From: CADEFX01 sp046154585
GTDB lineage: Bacteria > Pseudomonadota > Alphaproteobacteria > Rhizobiales > Hyphomicrobiaceae
DNA: 64,000 bases
Assembly (NCBI GenBank): GCA_046154585.1
Contig: JBJXDX010000079.1
Location: forward strand, 54,580 to 118,579
Reading direction: 5' to 3'
The stretch's first letter is position 1. Every line of letters begins with the position of its first letter. Position numbers and translations under genes: made by a program. This document shows, one piece after another, positions 38,038 through 47,344 of this stretch. Under the pieces are notes generated by a model. The model made no database searches. It was given only the letters and a program-made list of their open reading frames with translations, and was not told the origin of the DNA.

Positions 38038-38943
38038 ATGGCCGATACGCACGCGAAGCACCACGATTACCATCTTGTGAATCCGAGTCCCTGGCCGATC
38101 GTTGGCGCGGTCTCCGGCTTCATCATGGCTGTCGGTCTCATCATCTGGATGAAATCGATGGGCGGCGGTCCGGGCCTTTTCGGCCTGCGCGGGCCCATCG
38201 TCTTTTCCATCGGCACCGTCGGCGTCCTCTACACCATGTTCATGTGGTGGCGCGACGTCATCAAGGAAGCCAACGCCGGCGACCACACGCCCATCGTGCA
38301 ACTCCACCTGCGCTACGGCATGATCCTATTCATCGCCTCGGAGGTGATGTTCTTCGTCGCCTGGTTCTGGGCCTTCTTCGATGCCGCGCTGTTCCCGGCC
38401 GCCGTCGACAGCCTGCCGAATTCGTCACAGGTGATCGGCATGGTCGAGCGTAACACGCTGACCGGCGGCGTGTGGCCGCCCAAGCCCGCGCCGCAGTTCC
38501 GCGGCACGTTCGATCCCTGGGGCTTGCCGATGGTCAACACGCTCATCCTGCTGCTGTCGGGCACCACCGTCACTTGGGCCCACCACGCGCTGCTGGAGGG
38601 TGACCGCAAGAACCTCGTGCGCGGCCTCGCGCTGACTGTCATCCTCGGCGTCCTCTTCACGGCGTGCCAAGCCTACGAGTACGGCCATGCCGCCTTCAAC
38701 TACTCGGGCCACATCTACGGCGCCACGTTCTTCATGGCGACCGGCTTCCATGGTGCGCACGTCATCATCGGCACCATCTTTCTGGCCGTCTGCCTGTATC
38801 GCGCCATGAACGGCGCCTTCACACCCAAGGCGCACTTCGGCTTCGAGGCCGCCGCCTGGTACTGGCACTTCGTCGACGTCGTCTGGCTGTTCCTGTTCGC
38901 CTGCATCTACGTCTGGGCTGCGGGCACGCCCGCTCCCCACTGA
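38038..38943 (+). CDS. ctaE: Cytochrome c oxidase subunit III
   Basis: 301 residues, seven transmembrane helices. The start AKHHDYHLVNPSPWPIVGAV, the EVMFFVAWFWAFFDAALFP segment and the C-terminal HVIIGTIFLAVCLYR and EAAAWYWHFVDVVWLFLF are classic for subunit III. This subunit stabilises the oxidase and its proton uptake. The insert carrying NSSQVIGMVERNTLTGGVWPP is a normal proteobacterial feature. GGAGCAGG precedes the start. Confidence 0.96.
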   Translation: MADTHAKHHDYHLVNPSPWPIVGAVSGFIMAVGLIIWMKSMGGGPGLFGLRGPIVFSIGTVGVLYTMFMWWRDVIKEANAGDHTPIVQLHLRYGMILFIASEVMFFVAWFWAFFDAALFPAAVDSLPNSSQVIGMVERNTLTGGVWPPKPAPQFRGTFDPWGLPMVNTLILLLSGTTVTWAHHALLEGDRKNLVRGLALTVILGVLFTACQAYEYGHAAFNYSGHIYGATFFMATGFHGAHVIIGTIFLAVCLYRAMNGAFTPKAHFGFEAAAWYWHFVDVVWLFLFACIYVWAAGTPAPH

Positions 38944-39011
38944 GATCCGCGCCTCTAGCAGCGGATCTGTCATCCATGGAGGCGCCCGCATGGCGCCTCC
39001 GGAGTACGGCC

Positions 39012-39386
39012 ATGACCGAACGTGACAGCATCGCGCTGCGTTCTGCGCTCACCTGCGCCTGCCCGCGCTGCGGACAAGGCCCGCTGTTCACCGGCCCGCT
39101 CACGCTCACACTCGGACCACGCTGCACGCACTGCGATCTCGACTATGCCTTCATGGATTCCGGTGACGGCCCCGCCGTGTTCGGCATCCTGATCCTCGGC
39201 TTCCTCGTGCTCGGCGGCGCGCTCCTCGTCGAGTTCAAGCTCGGACCGCCGGTCTGGGTCCACGTCCTGCTGTGGGGGCCGGTCACCTTCGCGCTCGCCT
39301 TCCTCCTGCTGCGCCTGCTGAAGGCCACGCTTATCGCGCTCCAGTTCCGGAACGCCGCCGGCGAAGGGCGGTTGGACCGCGAGTGA
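39012..39386 (+). CDS. DUF983 family protein
   Basis: 124 residues from the ATG at 39012. An N-terminal zinc-ribbon-like pair (CACPRCGQGPLF and CTHCDLDY) is followed by two membrane segments (FGILILGFLVLGGALLVEF and HVLLWGPVTFALAFLLLRLL). DUF983 proteins are regular members of alphaproteobacterial cta clusters, with unknown molecular role. The stop TGA overlaps the SURF1 ATG by one base (GTGATG), indicating translational coupling. Confidence 0.88.
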   Translation: MTERDSIALRSALTCACPRCGQGPLFTGPLTLTLGPRCTHCDLDYAFMDSGDGPAVFGILILGFLVLGGALLVEFKLGPPVWVHVLLWGPVTFALAFLLLRLLKATLIALQFRNAAGEGRLDRE

Positions 39387-40162
39387 TGTCCATCACCGCC
39401 CAGGATCTCGGTCGGGCACGGCTCGTCTGGCCGACCGTCGCCACGCTTGCCGCCCTCGCCATCCTGCTGTCGCTGGGCACCTGGCAGATGCAGCGCAAGG
39501 TCTGGAAGGAGGGGCTGATCGACGCCATCGCCCAGCGCGTCACGGCCGAACCCGTGCCGCTCGACACCGCCGCCCGCCGCTGGAGCGGCGACGAGGATCT
39601 CGAATACCTGCGCGTCACCGCCCGCGGCCGCTTCCGCCACGACAAGGAGCGCCTGTTCTACGCACCCGGTAAGGACGGCCCAGGCTTCCATGTCTTCACG
39701 CCGCTCGAGACCTCCGTCGGTCGCTATCTCTTCGTCAATCGCGGCTTCGTCCCCGAGCGCCTGGCAGACCCGGCCTCCCGCGTCGCCGGCCAGCACCCGG
39801 GCGAGGTCGAGATCACGGGCCTGCTGCGCCGCCCGGCCGACCAGGGCTGGTTCACGCCGGCCAACGAGCCCGTCCGCAACCTCTGGTTCTGGCGCGACCT
39901 CGACGGCATGGCTGCCTCGGCGCTCGGCCGCGATGCTGGCAAAGCCCTGCCATTCTTCCTCGACGCGCAGCCCCGCGACCCGGCCCCATCGCCCGCCACC
40001 TGGCCGCGGCCCGGCGTCACCCGCCTGGACTTACCCAACCGGCACCTCGAATACGCCCTCACCTGGTATGGCCTGGCCGGCGCCCTGATCGCCGTTTATC
40101 TGGCCTTCGCGCGCGGCCGACTGCGCCGCTCGACCGGCGACCCGAGCCGCCCGCAAACGTGA
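39386..40162 (+). CDS. SURF1-family oxidase biogenesis protein
   Basis: 258 residues. Two terminal membrane helices (LVWPTVATLAALAILLSLGTWQ and YALTWYGLAGALIAVYLAFAR) enclose a periplasmic domain. The signature GTWQMQRKVWKEGLI at the first helix and LPNRHLEYALTWYGLA at the last are diagnostic. SURF1 helps insert heme a into subunit I. The start overlaps the DUF983 stop. Confidence 0.94.
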   Translation: MSITAQDLGRARLVWPTVATLAALAILLSLGTWQMQRKVWKEGLIDAIAQRVTAEPVPLDTAARRWSGDEDLEYLRVTARGRFRHDKERLFYAPGKDGPGFHVFTPLETSVGRYLFVNRGFVPERLADPASRVAGQHPGEVEITGLLRRPADQGWFTPANEPVRNLWFWRDLDGMAASALGRDAGKALPFFLDAQPRDPAPSPATWPRPGVTRLDLPNRHLEYALTWYGLAGALIAVYLAFARGRLRRSTGDPSRPQT

Positions 40163-40273
40163 TCGGGGACGGTGCGCTGCCGCGCGTTCAGTTACCTTGT
40201 TCCGGGCCCCGCCCCGTTCTACGGTGCGCCCTGTTCATCTCTCGAGACCCACACCGCCAAGGCCTTGCCTCCA

Positions 40274-41680
40274 GTGAGATACGTCAGCACGCGGGGCGCC
40301 GCGCCCGAGCTTGGATTCGAAGACGTGCTGCTGGCCGGGCTCGCTCGCGACGGCGGCCTCTACGTCCCCGCCCAGTGGCCCTCGCTGTCGCCCGCCGAGA
40401 TCGCCGCCTTCGCCGGCCGGCCCTACGTCGACGTTGCCCACCGCGTGATCTCTCCCTTCGTCGGCAGCGACATCCCCGACGCCGACCTCCACGCCATCCT
40501 CACCGAGGCCTACGCCACCTTCCGCCACCCCGCCGTCGCGCCGCTGGTGCAGACCGGCCCCAACGACTGGATCCTCGAACTCTTCCACGGCCCCACGCTC
40601 GCCTTCAAGGACGTCGCCATGCAGGTGCTGGCCCGCCTGATGGACCGCGCACTGGCGCGCCGCGGCCGCTCGGTCACCGTTGTCGGCGCCACCTCGGGCG
40701 ACACCGGCGGTGCCGCCATCGAGGCCTTCCGCGGCCGCAGCGCCATCGACGTCTTCATCCTCTACCCGCACGGCCGCGTCAGCGACGTGCAGCGTCGGCA
40801 GATGACCACGGCGACCGAATCCAACGTCCACGCCATCGCCATCGACGGCACCTTCGACGATTGCCAGAATCTGTTGAAGGCCCTGTTCAACGATCTGGCG
40901 CTCCGCGACCGCCTCTCGCTGGCGGGCGTCAACTCCATCAACTGGGCGCGCCTCGTCTCTCAGGTCGTCTACTACTTCACCGCCGGCGCAGCGCTCGGTG
41001 CCCCGCATCGCCGCGTCGCCTTCAGTGTGCCGACCGGCAACTTCGGCGACGTCTTCGCCGGCCACGTCGCGCGCCGCATGGGCCTTCCCGTCGCCTCGCT
41101 CGTCGTCGCCACCAACGTCAACGACATCCTCGCCCGCACCATCGAAACCGGCCGCTACGAGCCCCGCACCGTCACGGCCACGTTCAGCCCCAGCATGGAC
41201 ATCCAGATCTCCTCCAATTTCGAGCGCCTGCTGTTCGAGATCGCCGGCCGCGACGCGCGCCGCGTGGTCGAGCTCATGTCCGCGCTCGACACCGCGCACG
41301 CCTTCGTCCTCAATCAGGGCGAACACGCCTCGCTGCGCCAGGCCTTCCAGACCGCCCGCGTCGACGAGGACGAAACCCTCGCCGCCATTCGCGACCTGCA
41401 GGCCGCCTGCGGCTATCTCACCGATCCGCACACTGCCGTCGGCCTCGCTGCCGCCGCCAAGGTGACGCGCGATCCGTCTGTGCCGATGGTCACGCTCGCC
41501 ACCGCCCATCCGGCGAAGTTCCCCGATGCCGTCGCCCGCGCCACCGGCGCCCCGCCGCCCGAGCCCGCGATGCTCGCCGAGCAGCGCCGCCGCGAGGAAC
41601 GCTTCACCCGTCTGCCCAATTCGCTTGCCGCCGTTGCCGACTTCGTCGCCGACCGGGCGCGCGCCAGGAGTTCATCATGA
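40274..41680 (+). CDS. thrC: Threonine synthase
   Basis: 468 residues from the GTG at 40274; the frame is open upstream to 40172, but homology starts at RYVSTRGAAPELGFEDVLLAGLARDGGLYVP. PLP-dependent conversion of O-phosphohomoserine to threonine. The PLP lysine lies in GPTLAFKDVAMQ and the phosphate loop in GATSGDTGGAAI. The last bases ATGA are shared with the M16 peptidase start. The association of thrC and M16 with the cta cluster is conserved in this clade. Confidence 0.95.
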   Translation: MRYVSTRGAAPELGFEDVLLAGLARDGGLYVPAQWPSLSPAEIAAFAGRPYVDVAHRVISPFVGSDIPDADLHAILTEAYATFRHPAVAPLVQTGPNDWILELFHGPTLAFKDVAMQVLARLMDRALARRGRSVTVVGATSGDTGGAAIEAFRGRSAIDVFILYPHGRVSDVQRRQMTTATESNVHAIAIDGTFDDCQNLLKALFNDLALRDRLSLAGVNSINWARLVSQVVYYFTAGAALGAPHRRVAFSVPTGNFGDVFAGHVARRMGLPVASLVVATNVNDILARTIETGRYEPRTVTATFSPSMDIQISSNFERLLFEIAGRDARRVVELMSALDTAHAFVLNQGEHASLRQAFQTARVDEDETLAAIRDLQAACGYLTDPHTAVGLAAAAKVTRDPSVPMVTLATAHPAKFPDAVARATGAPPPEPAMLAEQRRREERFTRLPNSLAAVADFVADRARARSSS

Positions 41681-42945
41681 CCGTCGAGATTACGCGCCTG
41701 GCCAACGGGCTCAGAGTCGTGTCCCAGCACATGCCGCATCTGGCGACCGTGTCGCTCGGCATCTGGGTCGCATCCGGTGCGCGCCACGAGCAGGAGCACG
41801 AGCACGGCATTTCGCATCTCCTCGAGCACATGGCCTTCAAGGGCACCGCCCGGCGCACGGCGCAATCCATCGCCGAGGAGATCGAGCAGGTCGGCGGCGA
41901 GCTCAACGCCGCCACCAGCCTCGATACCACCTTCTATTATGCCCGCGTCCTCAAGGACGACATCGAGGTCGCGCTCGATATCCTGTCCGACATTCTGCAG
42001 AACCCGCTCTATTCCGATGACGAACTGGAGCGCGAGCGCGAGGTGATTCTCCAGGAGATCGCCGCCACCCGCGACAGCCCGGACGATATCGCCTACGACC
42101 TCCTGCAGGACGCGGCCTTCACCGGCCAGCCGCTCGGCCGCACCGTGCTCGGCACGCCCGCGAGCGTGACGAGCTTCACCAGCGCCCAGCTGCGCCAGTT
42201 CCTGACCTCGCGCTACCGCGCCGGCCGCATGGTTCTGTCGGCCGCCGGCCACGTCGATCACGCCGCGCTCGTGCGCCACGCTGAGGCCCTATTCGGCGCG
42301 CTTCCTCCGGGCGAGGCGACCGAGGCGGTGCCCGCCAAATACGTGGGTGGAATGCGCCTCTCGGCGAAGCCTTTCGAGCAGGCTCATGTTATCATGGGGT
42401 TCGAGGGAGTTTCGTGGCGCCGTCCCGAGTTCTATCCGGCCCAGGTATTTTCCGGGCTGTTTGGCGGCGGCATGTCCTCCCGCCTGTTCCAGGAAGCGCG
42501 CGAGCGGAGGGGTCTCTGCTACTCGATCTATTCATCGACCTGGGGGCTTGCCGACACGGGGATATTCTCCGTGCACGCAGCGACGGGTTCGGACACGATG
42601 GGCGAGCTCGTCGAAGTGGTGCGCGACGAGTTTGCGCGCGCGGCCGGCGAGCTGCCGAGCCAGCGCGAGGTGGATCGCGCCAAGGCCCAGCTCAAGGCCG
42701 GCCTGCTCATGAGTCTCGAAAGCTCGGCCGCCAGGGCCGAGCAGCTTGCCCGCCAGATCCTGGCGTTCGACCGGCACCTCACGGCCGACGAATTGATCGA
42801 GCGTGTGGAGGCCGTTACGCCGCAGGCCGTGCGCGACATCGCCGCGGCTCTCGTCACAGGTTCGCCGATGTCCTTCGCTCTTGTGGGAGCGGGCGACAAG
42901 GGATCGTCGTATGCACAACTGGCCGAGCGGCGGGCCAGCGCATAG
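41677..42945 (+). CDS. M16-family zinc peptidase (mitochondrial-processing-peptidase-like)
   Basis: 422 residues from the ATG overlapping the thrC stop. The inverted zinc motif HLLEHMAFKGT (HxxEH) is intact, with a downstream acidic ligand in DDELEREREVILQEI. The glycine-rich FSGLFGGGMSSRLFQEARERRGLCYSIYS is typical of the beta-subunit-like bacterial enzymes. No signal peptide is visible. This single-chain alphaproteobacterial form is the relative of mitochondrial processing peptidase. Confidence 0.92.
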   Translation: MTVEITRLANGLRVVSQHMPHLATVSLGIWVASGARHEQEHEHGISHLLEHMAFKGTARRTAQSIAEEIEQVGGELNAATSLDTTFYYARVLKDDIEVALDILSDILQNPLYSDDELEREREVILQEIAATRDSPDDIAYDLLQDAAFTGQPLGRTVLGTPASVTSFTSAQLRQFLTSRYRAGRMVLSAAGHVDHAALVRHAEALFGALPPGEATEAVPAKYVGGMRLSAKPFEQAHVIMGFEGVSWRRPEFYPAQVFSGLFGGGMSSRLFQEARERRGLCYSIYSSTWGLADTGIFSVHAATGSDTMGELVEVVRDEFARAAGELPSQREVDRAKAQLKAGLLMSLESSAARAEQLARQILAFDRHLTADELIERVEAVTPQAVRDIAAALVTGSPMSFALVGAGDKGSSYAQLAERRASA

Positions 42946-42974
42946 CCGTTCGAGAGCGCTGAGGCAGGCAGCAG

Positions 42975-43562
42975 ATGGCATTCCTGAGACCGACCCTCGT
43001 CCAAGATCCGGCGCCGTTTGTGCGCAGCGATGGTTTGGTCCTGCGTCCACCCGCCGGCTCCGACTATGTCGCCTGGGCCACCTTGCGGGCGGCGAGTCGC
43101 GCGCACCTCGTTCCCTACGAGCCGCAATGGGCGCACGATGAATTGACCCGCACGGCCTATCGCCAGCGCCTCCGCCGCTACCAGCGCGATGTGCGCGACG
43201 ACGTTGGCTATGCCTTCTTCATCTTCCGCGAGACCGATGGCGAGCTGCTTGGCGGCCTGACGTTGTCGAACGTCCGTCGCGGCGTCACGCAAGCGGCTGC
43301 GCTGGGCTACTGGACCGGCCTACGCCATGCCCGCAAAGGCCATATGCGGGCCGCGCTGTCCGCGCTGGTGCCGTTCGCCTTCGGCGGTCTCAGGCTGCAT
43401 CGCATCGAGGCGGCCTGCCTGCCCCACAACGAGGCCTCGATCCGCACGCTCGAAGGGGCCGGCTTCCGGCACGAGGGTCTGGCGCGCAACTATCTCAAGA
43501 TCAACGGCACGTGGCAGGACCATCTGCTGTATGCGCTGTCGGAGGAGGATCGGGCGCGGTGA
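42975..43562 (+). CDS. GNAT-family N-acetyltransferase (RimJ/RimL-like)
   Basis: 195 residues. It has RDDVGYAFFIFRETDGELLGGLTLSNV, a GYWTGLRHARKGHMRAALSALVPFAFGGLRLHRIEAACLP acetyl-CoA-binding core and NEASIRTLEGAGFRHEGLARNYLKINGTWQDH, which are the ordered RimJ/RimL elements. Likely acetylates an alpha-amino group of a ribosomal or other protein. The stop overlaps the GTG start of the next gene. Confidence 0.88.
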   Translation: MAFLRPTLVQDPAPFVRSDGLVLRPPAGSDYVAWATLRAASRAHLVPYEPQWAHDELTRTAYRQRLRRYQRDVRDDVGYAFFIFRETDGELLGGLTLSNVRRGVTQAAALGYWTGLRHARKGHMRAALSALVPFAFGGLRLHRIEAACLPHNEASIRTLEGAGFRHEGLARNYLKINGTWQDHLLYALSEEDRAR

Positions 43563-46500
43563 GAGCCCTGCGTATCACAGGCCCGCTCGTCATGCTGCTG
43601 CGCACCCGCGCCGCGGCGCTGGCACTGCTTGTGGTAGGCCTGCTGCTGGCCTCGCTCGGCACTGCTTCGGCGCTGACGCCGATCGAGATCACGCCCGATC
43701 AGGACCGCATCGACATCACGACCGTCGGCGAAGCCTACGAGGGCCGCCGCGACAACCTGCAGGTGGAGACCGCGCCGGGCGTCGACGGCGCCACCGGCCG
43801 CGTATCCGTGCGCGCGGCAACGGCCGGAACCAACCCGAACTGGATCGTCTTCGCGCTGCGCAATTCCACGGACAAGCCCATGGAGCGCTGGCTCACGGCC
43901 GAGCGTTACAATGCCGTCGGCTCCGGCGTCATCTGGCCCGATCTGGATGCGCGCCGCATCGAGGGCGTGACGCCGTCCGTCGGCTTCCTGCCCGACCGCG
44001 TCAAGAGCGACCGCGCCGACATCTTCCGCCTCACCATCGAGCCCGGCCAGACCATCACCTACGTCGTCGAGCTCGCCTCCGACCGCTTCTCGCGCATCTA
44101 TCTGTGGAAGGCGCTCGAGTACGAGCAGAAGTCGCGCGACCGCCAGCTCTTCAACGGCATCCTGCTCGGCATCACCGGCCTCCTGGCGGTGTTCCTGACC
44201 GCCGTGTTCGCCGCCAACCACAAGGTCATCTTCCCCGCCGCCGCGCTCGTGACGTGGTGCGCGCTGGCCTTGCTCTGCGTCGACTTCGGCTTCTGGCACA
44301 AGCTGTTCCAGATGCGCCCCGAGGACAACGCGCAGTACCGTGCCGCCGCGGAGGCGGCGGTCGCCGCCAGCCTGGTGATATTCCTCTTCACGTTCCTGCG
44401 CGTGACGCTTTGGCACGGCTTCGCGCGCATGCTGTTTCTGGTCTGGATCGTGGCGCAGCTTGCGCTCATCGCCACCGCCATTCTCGATCCGCGGCTGGCC
44501 TCCACGGTCGCGCGCATGTCCATGGTTGGTATCGGCGTCATCGGCGGCGGCATCACGCTGTTCCTGTCGCTGCGCGGGCTCGACCGCGCCCTGGCGCTCG
44601 CGCCCACCTGGATTCTGTTCGCCGTCTGGCTGTTTGGCGCCGGCCTGACGCTGACCGGCCGCCTGTCGGGCGAGATCCCCGTCGCCGGCCTGCTCGCCGG
44701 TCTTGTCTTCATCGTGCTGCTGATCGGTTTCACCGTCACGCAGTTTGCTTTCCGCTCGGCCGAGCCCGCCTATGGCGCGAGCCCCACCGAGCAGCAGCTC
44801 CGCTCGGCGGCCGTCGAGAGCACCGGCGTCGCCGTGTGGGAATGGACCGCGCGGCGCAACGAGATCCGCGTCGATCCCGTCGTCGAGGCCACACTTGGCC
44901 TCAAGGGCGGCGTGCTGTCCTCCAAGCTCGATGACTTTCTCACCTACGTGCATCCGGGCGACAAGGACCGCTTCGAATTCATGCTGCTGTCCGTCAAGGA
45001 GAGTGACGGCGGCAACCTGAAACTGCATTTCCGCATGCGCCACGAGGACAGCTCCTATCGCTGGTTCGAGCTCGAAGGAGCCACCGTGCGCACCTCCGAC
45101 CGCCGCTCGCTGCGCTGCGTCGGTCTTCTGCGTGACATCACCGATGAGAAGCGCGCTCAGGAGCGTCTCATGCACGACGCCGTGCACGACAGCCTGACGG
45201 GCCTGCCCAACCGCGAGCTGTTCCTCGACCGCCTCGGCGTCGCCCTGATGCGCGCCAAGGACGAGCCGTCGGTGCGCCCGACGCTGATCTACTGCGACCT
45301 CGACAAGTTCAAGAGCGTCAACAGCTCCTTCGGCCTCATCGTCGGCGACAGCCTGCTGCTCACCGTTTCGCGCCGTCTCGCCCGCGCGCTGCAACCGCAG
45401 GACACGCTCGCCCGCATCGGCGGCGACCAGTTCGGCCTCCTCATACCCACCGCCCAGGACCCGCGCGAGATCGCCCGCTTCGCCGAGCACGTGCGCCACT
45501 CGCTGCGCGCGCCGATCCGCATCGCCGGGCAGGAGATCGTCCTGACCAGCTCCATCGGCGTCGCCGTCTACGACGGCACCGAGGAGACTGCGCAGGATCT
45601 TCTGCGCGAGGCCGAGACTGCCATGAACCGCGCCAAGCGCAGCGGCTCGGATCGCGTCGAGATCTTCAAGCCCGAGATGCGCGCCGATCGGGATCAGCGC
45701 GTCGCCATCGAGAGCGAGCTGCGCCGCGCCATTGAGCAGCGCCAGCTCGCCATCGCCTATCAGCCCATCATCGCGCTCTCGACCGAGGAGCTGGTCGGCT
45801 TCGAGGCCCTGGTGCGCTGGGAGCATCCGCGTCTCGGCACGCTCGCGCCCGCCGAGTTCATCCCCATCGCCGAGGAGACCGACCTCATCGTCCGCCTCGG
45901 CTCCTACGTGCTGGGCCGCGCCGTTGCCGACATCGCCCGCTGGCAGAAGGAGCTGCCGCGCCCCGACGATCCGCTGTTCATGAGCGTCAACATCTCGAGC
46001 CGCCAGCTCATGACGCCCGATCTCATCCAGGAGGTGCGCCACGTCGTCGGCCGCAACGTCCTGGCGCGCGGCTCGCTGCGCCTCGAGATCACCGAAAGCC
46101 TCGTCATGGAGAACCCCGAGCAGGCGACCCAGATCCTCGCCCAGCTCAAGGACGCGGGCGCCGGCCTTGCCCTTGACGACTTCGGCACCGGCTATTCGTC
46201 CCTCTCATATATCGACCGCTTCCCCTTCGACGTCATCAAGATCGACCGCTCCCTCGTGCAGTCCTCCTCCTCCGGCGAGGGCGCCGGCTCGCCCATTGTC
46301 CGCTCCGTCGTCGCACTCGCGCACGAGCTCGGCAAACGGGTCGTCGCCGAGGGCATCGAATCGGCGGAGGATGCGAATTTCCTGCGTTCCATCGGCTGCG
46401 AGATGGCGCAAGGCTACTACTACGGCGAGCCGATGCCTGAGCGCGACGTGCTGCACCTCCTGCGCCTCATCCGCAAGGCCGACCGGCGCATGCGCCGCCG

Positions 46501-47296
46501 CGGCATGGTGCGCGGCGCGGCCCGCAGGAAGCAAGCCGAGGATGCGGCCGTCCACGCCGCGGCCCAGGGCGCCAACGGCGGCGCGCCGCCCGACTTCAGG
46601 CCTGATCCCAGAGCCGAAGTCAGACCCGAGCTCAGAACGGGCCGTCCCACGGGCCCGCCGCCGCGCCCGGTCAATGCCAATGGCCACGAGCTGCCCATGC
46701 CTGCCGTGTTGGCGCAGCGCACGGCGCCCGTGCACCGGCCCGCGGTCCGCACCGGCGCTCCGACCCAGCCTGTGACGCGCACCGCGGCGGCCGCCACGCA
46801 GACCCGCACGGGCCGCCTCCGCTCCGCCGCAGCCAGCGCCCGCGCGCGCATCGCCGGCCTCACTGGCGCCACCGTGCTCGAGCCCGCAACGAGCGAGGAT
46901 ACGGCGATCCTCAAGGCCATGCCGCCGACGCCCCTGCGCCGCGATGGTGCGCCGGCGAACGGCCAGTCCCAGCCTCGCACCGCCCGCACCGAGCCTGTTA
47001 CTGCGCAGACGCAGACAGGCGGCCCCAACGGTCAGCACGGCGCCAACGGCCGCCCGCCGCCGCTGCCGCACGAGATGGCGTCGGCCGTCCGCCGCCCGCC
47101 AGCCCAGGCAACCGACCAGGCGCAGCGCCCGCCGCGGCCGGCCCGTACGCAGCCCGTCAACCTCGACATCCTGCCGCCCGAGATCAAAGCCAGCCTAGAG
47201 AAGCTCGCCGGCCGCCTCGACCGCACCACGCCCCCCTCCGGCGGCAGTGCCCCACCCCCCAAATCCCCCGACCCCCGCACCCGCAAGCGGACGTAG
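43559..47296 (+). CDS. Membrane GGDEF/EAL c-di-GMP protein with degenerate GGDEF and proline-rich tail
   Basis: 1245 residues from a GTG preceded by GGAGGAGG; the ATG at 43592 is an alternative. A signal segment, a periplasmic beta domain and about seven membrane helices (residues ~190-390) resemble 7TMR-DISM. A PAS-like domain follows, then a GGDEF domain in which the motif reads GGDQF (about residue 620), so cyclase activity is doubtful. The EAL domain keeps FEALVRWEHP, DDFGTGYSS and AEGIESAED, so phosphodiesterase activity is likely. A tail of about 265 residues rich in Pro, Ala, Arg and Thr is unusual. Confidence 0.88.
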   Translation: MRALRITGPLVMLLRTRAAALALLVVGLLLASLGTASALTPIEITPDQDRIDITTVGEAYEGRRDNLQVETAPGVDGATGRVSVRAATAGTNPNWIVFALRNSTDKPMERWLTAERYNAVGSGVIWPDLDARRIEGVTPSVGFLPDRVKSDRADIFRLTIEPGQTITYVVELASDRFSRIYLWKALEYEQKSRDRQLFNGILLGITGLLAVFLTAVFAANHKVIFPAAALVTWCALALLCVDFGFWHKLFQMRPEDNAQYRAAAEAAVAASLVIFLFTFLRVTLWHGFARMLFLVWIVAQLALIATAILDPRLASTVARMSMVGIGVIGGGITLFLSLRGLDRALALAPTWILFAVWLFGAGLTLTGRLSGEIPVAGLLAGLVFIVLLIGFTVTQFAFRSAEPAYGASPTEQQLRSAAVESTGVAVWEWTARRNEIRVDPVVEATLGLKGGVLSSKLDDFLTYVHPGDKDRFEFMLLSVKESDGGNLKLHFRMRHEDSSYRWFELEGATVRTSDRRSLRCVGLLRDITDEKRAQERLMHDAVHDSLTGLPNRELFLDRLGVALMRAKDEPSVRPTLIYCDLDKFKSVNSSFGLIVGDSLLLTVSRRLARALQPQDTLARIGGDQFGLLIPTAQDPREIARFAEHVRHSLRAPIRIAGQEIVLTSSIGVAVYDGTEETAQDLLREAETAMNRAKRSGSDRVEIFKPEMRADRDQRVAIESELRRAIEQRQLAIAYQPIIALSTEELVGFEALVRWEHPRLGTLAPAEFIPIAEETDLIVRLGSYVLGRAVADIARWQKELPRPDDPLFMSVNISSRQLMTPDLIQEVRHVVGRNVLARGSLRLEITESLVMENPEQATQILAQLKDAGAGLALDDFGTGYSSLSYIDRFPFDVIKIDRSLVQSSSSGEGAGSPIVRSVVALAHELGKRVVAEGIESAEDANFLRSIGCEMAQGYYYGEPMPERDVLHLLRLIRKADRRMRRRGMVRGAARRKQAEDAAVHAAAQGANGGAPPDFRPDPRAEVRPELRTGRPTGPPPRPVNANGHELPMPAVLAQRTAPVHRPAVRTGAPTQPVTRTAAAATQTRTGRLRSAAASARARIAGLTGATVLEPATSEDTAILKAMPPTPLRRDGAPANGQSQPRTARTEPVTAQTQTGGPNGQHGANGRPPPLPHEMASAVRRPPAQATDQAQRPPRPARTQPVNLDILPPEIKASLEKLAGRLDRTTPPSGGSAPPPKSPDPRTRKRT

Positions 47297-47344
47297 TTTT
47301 CGGCTCCGTATAGCTACGGGCGTTGAATATCTGGAGATCGGATA

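Noticed and set aside
43490..46042. 850-residue minus-strand open frame opposite the GGDEF/EAL gene, and other long antisense frames (21079-23169 plus, 43327-44934 plus)
   Set aside because: High GC leaves antisense frames open. Their translations are Arg/His/Asp/Gln-rich with no domains, while the sense genes carry clear motifs.
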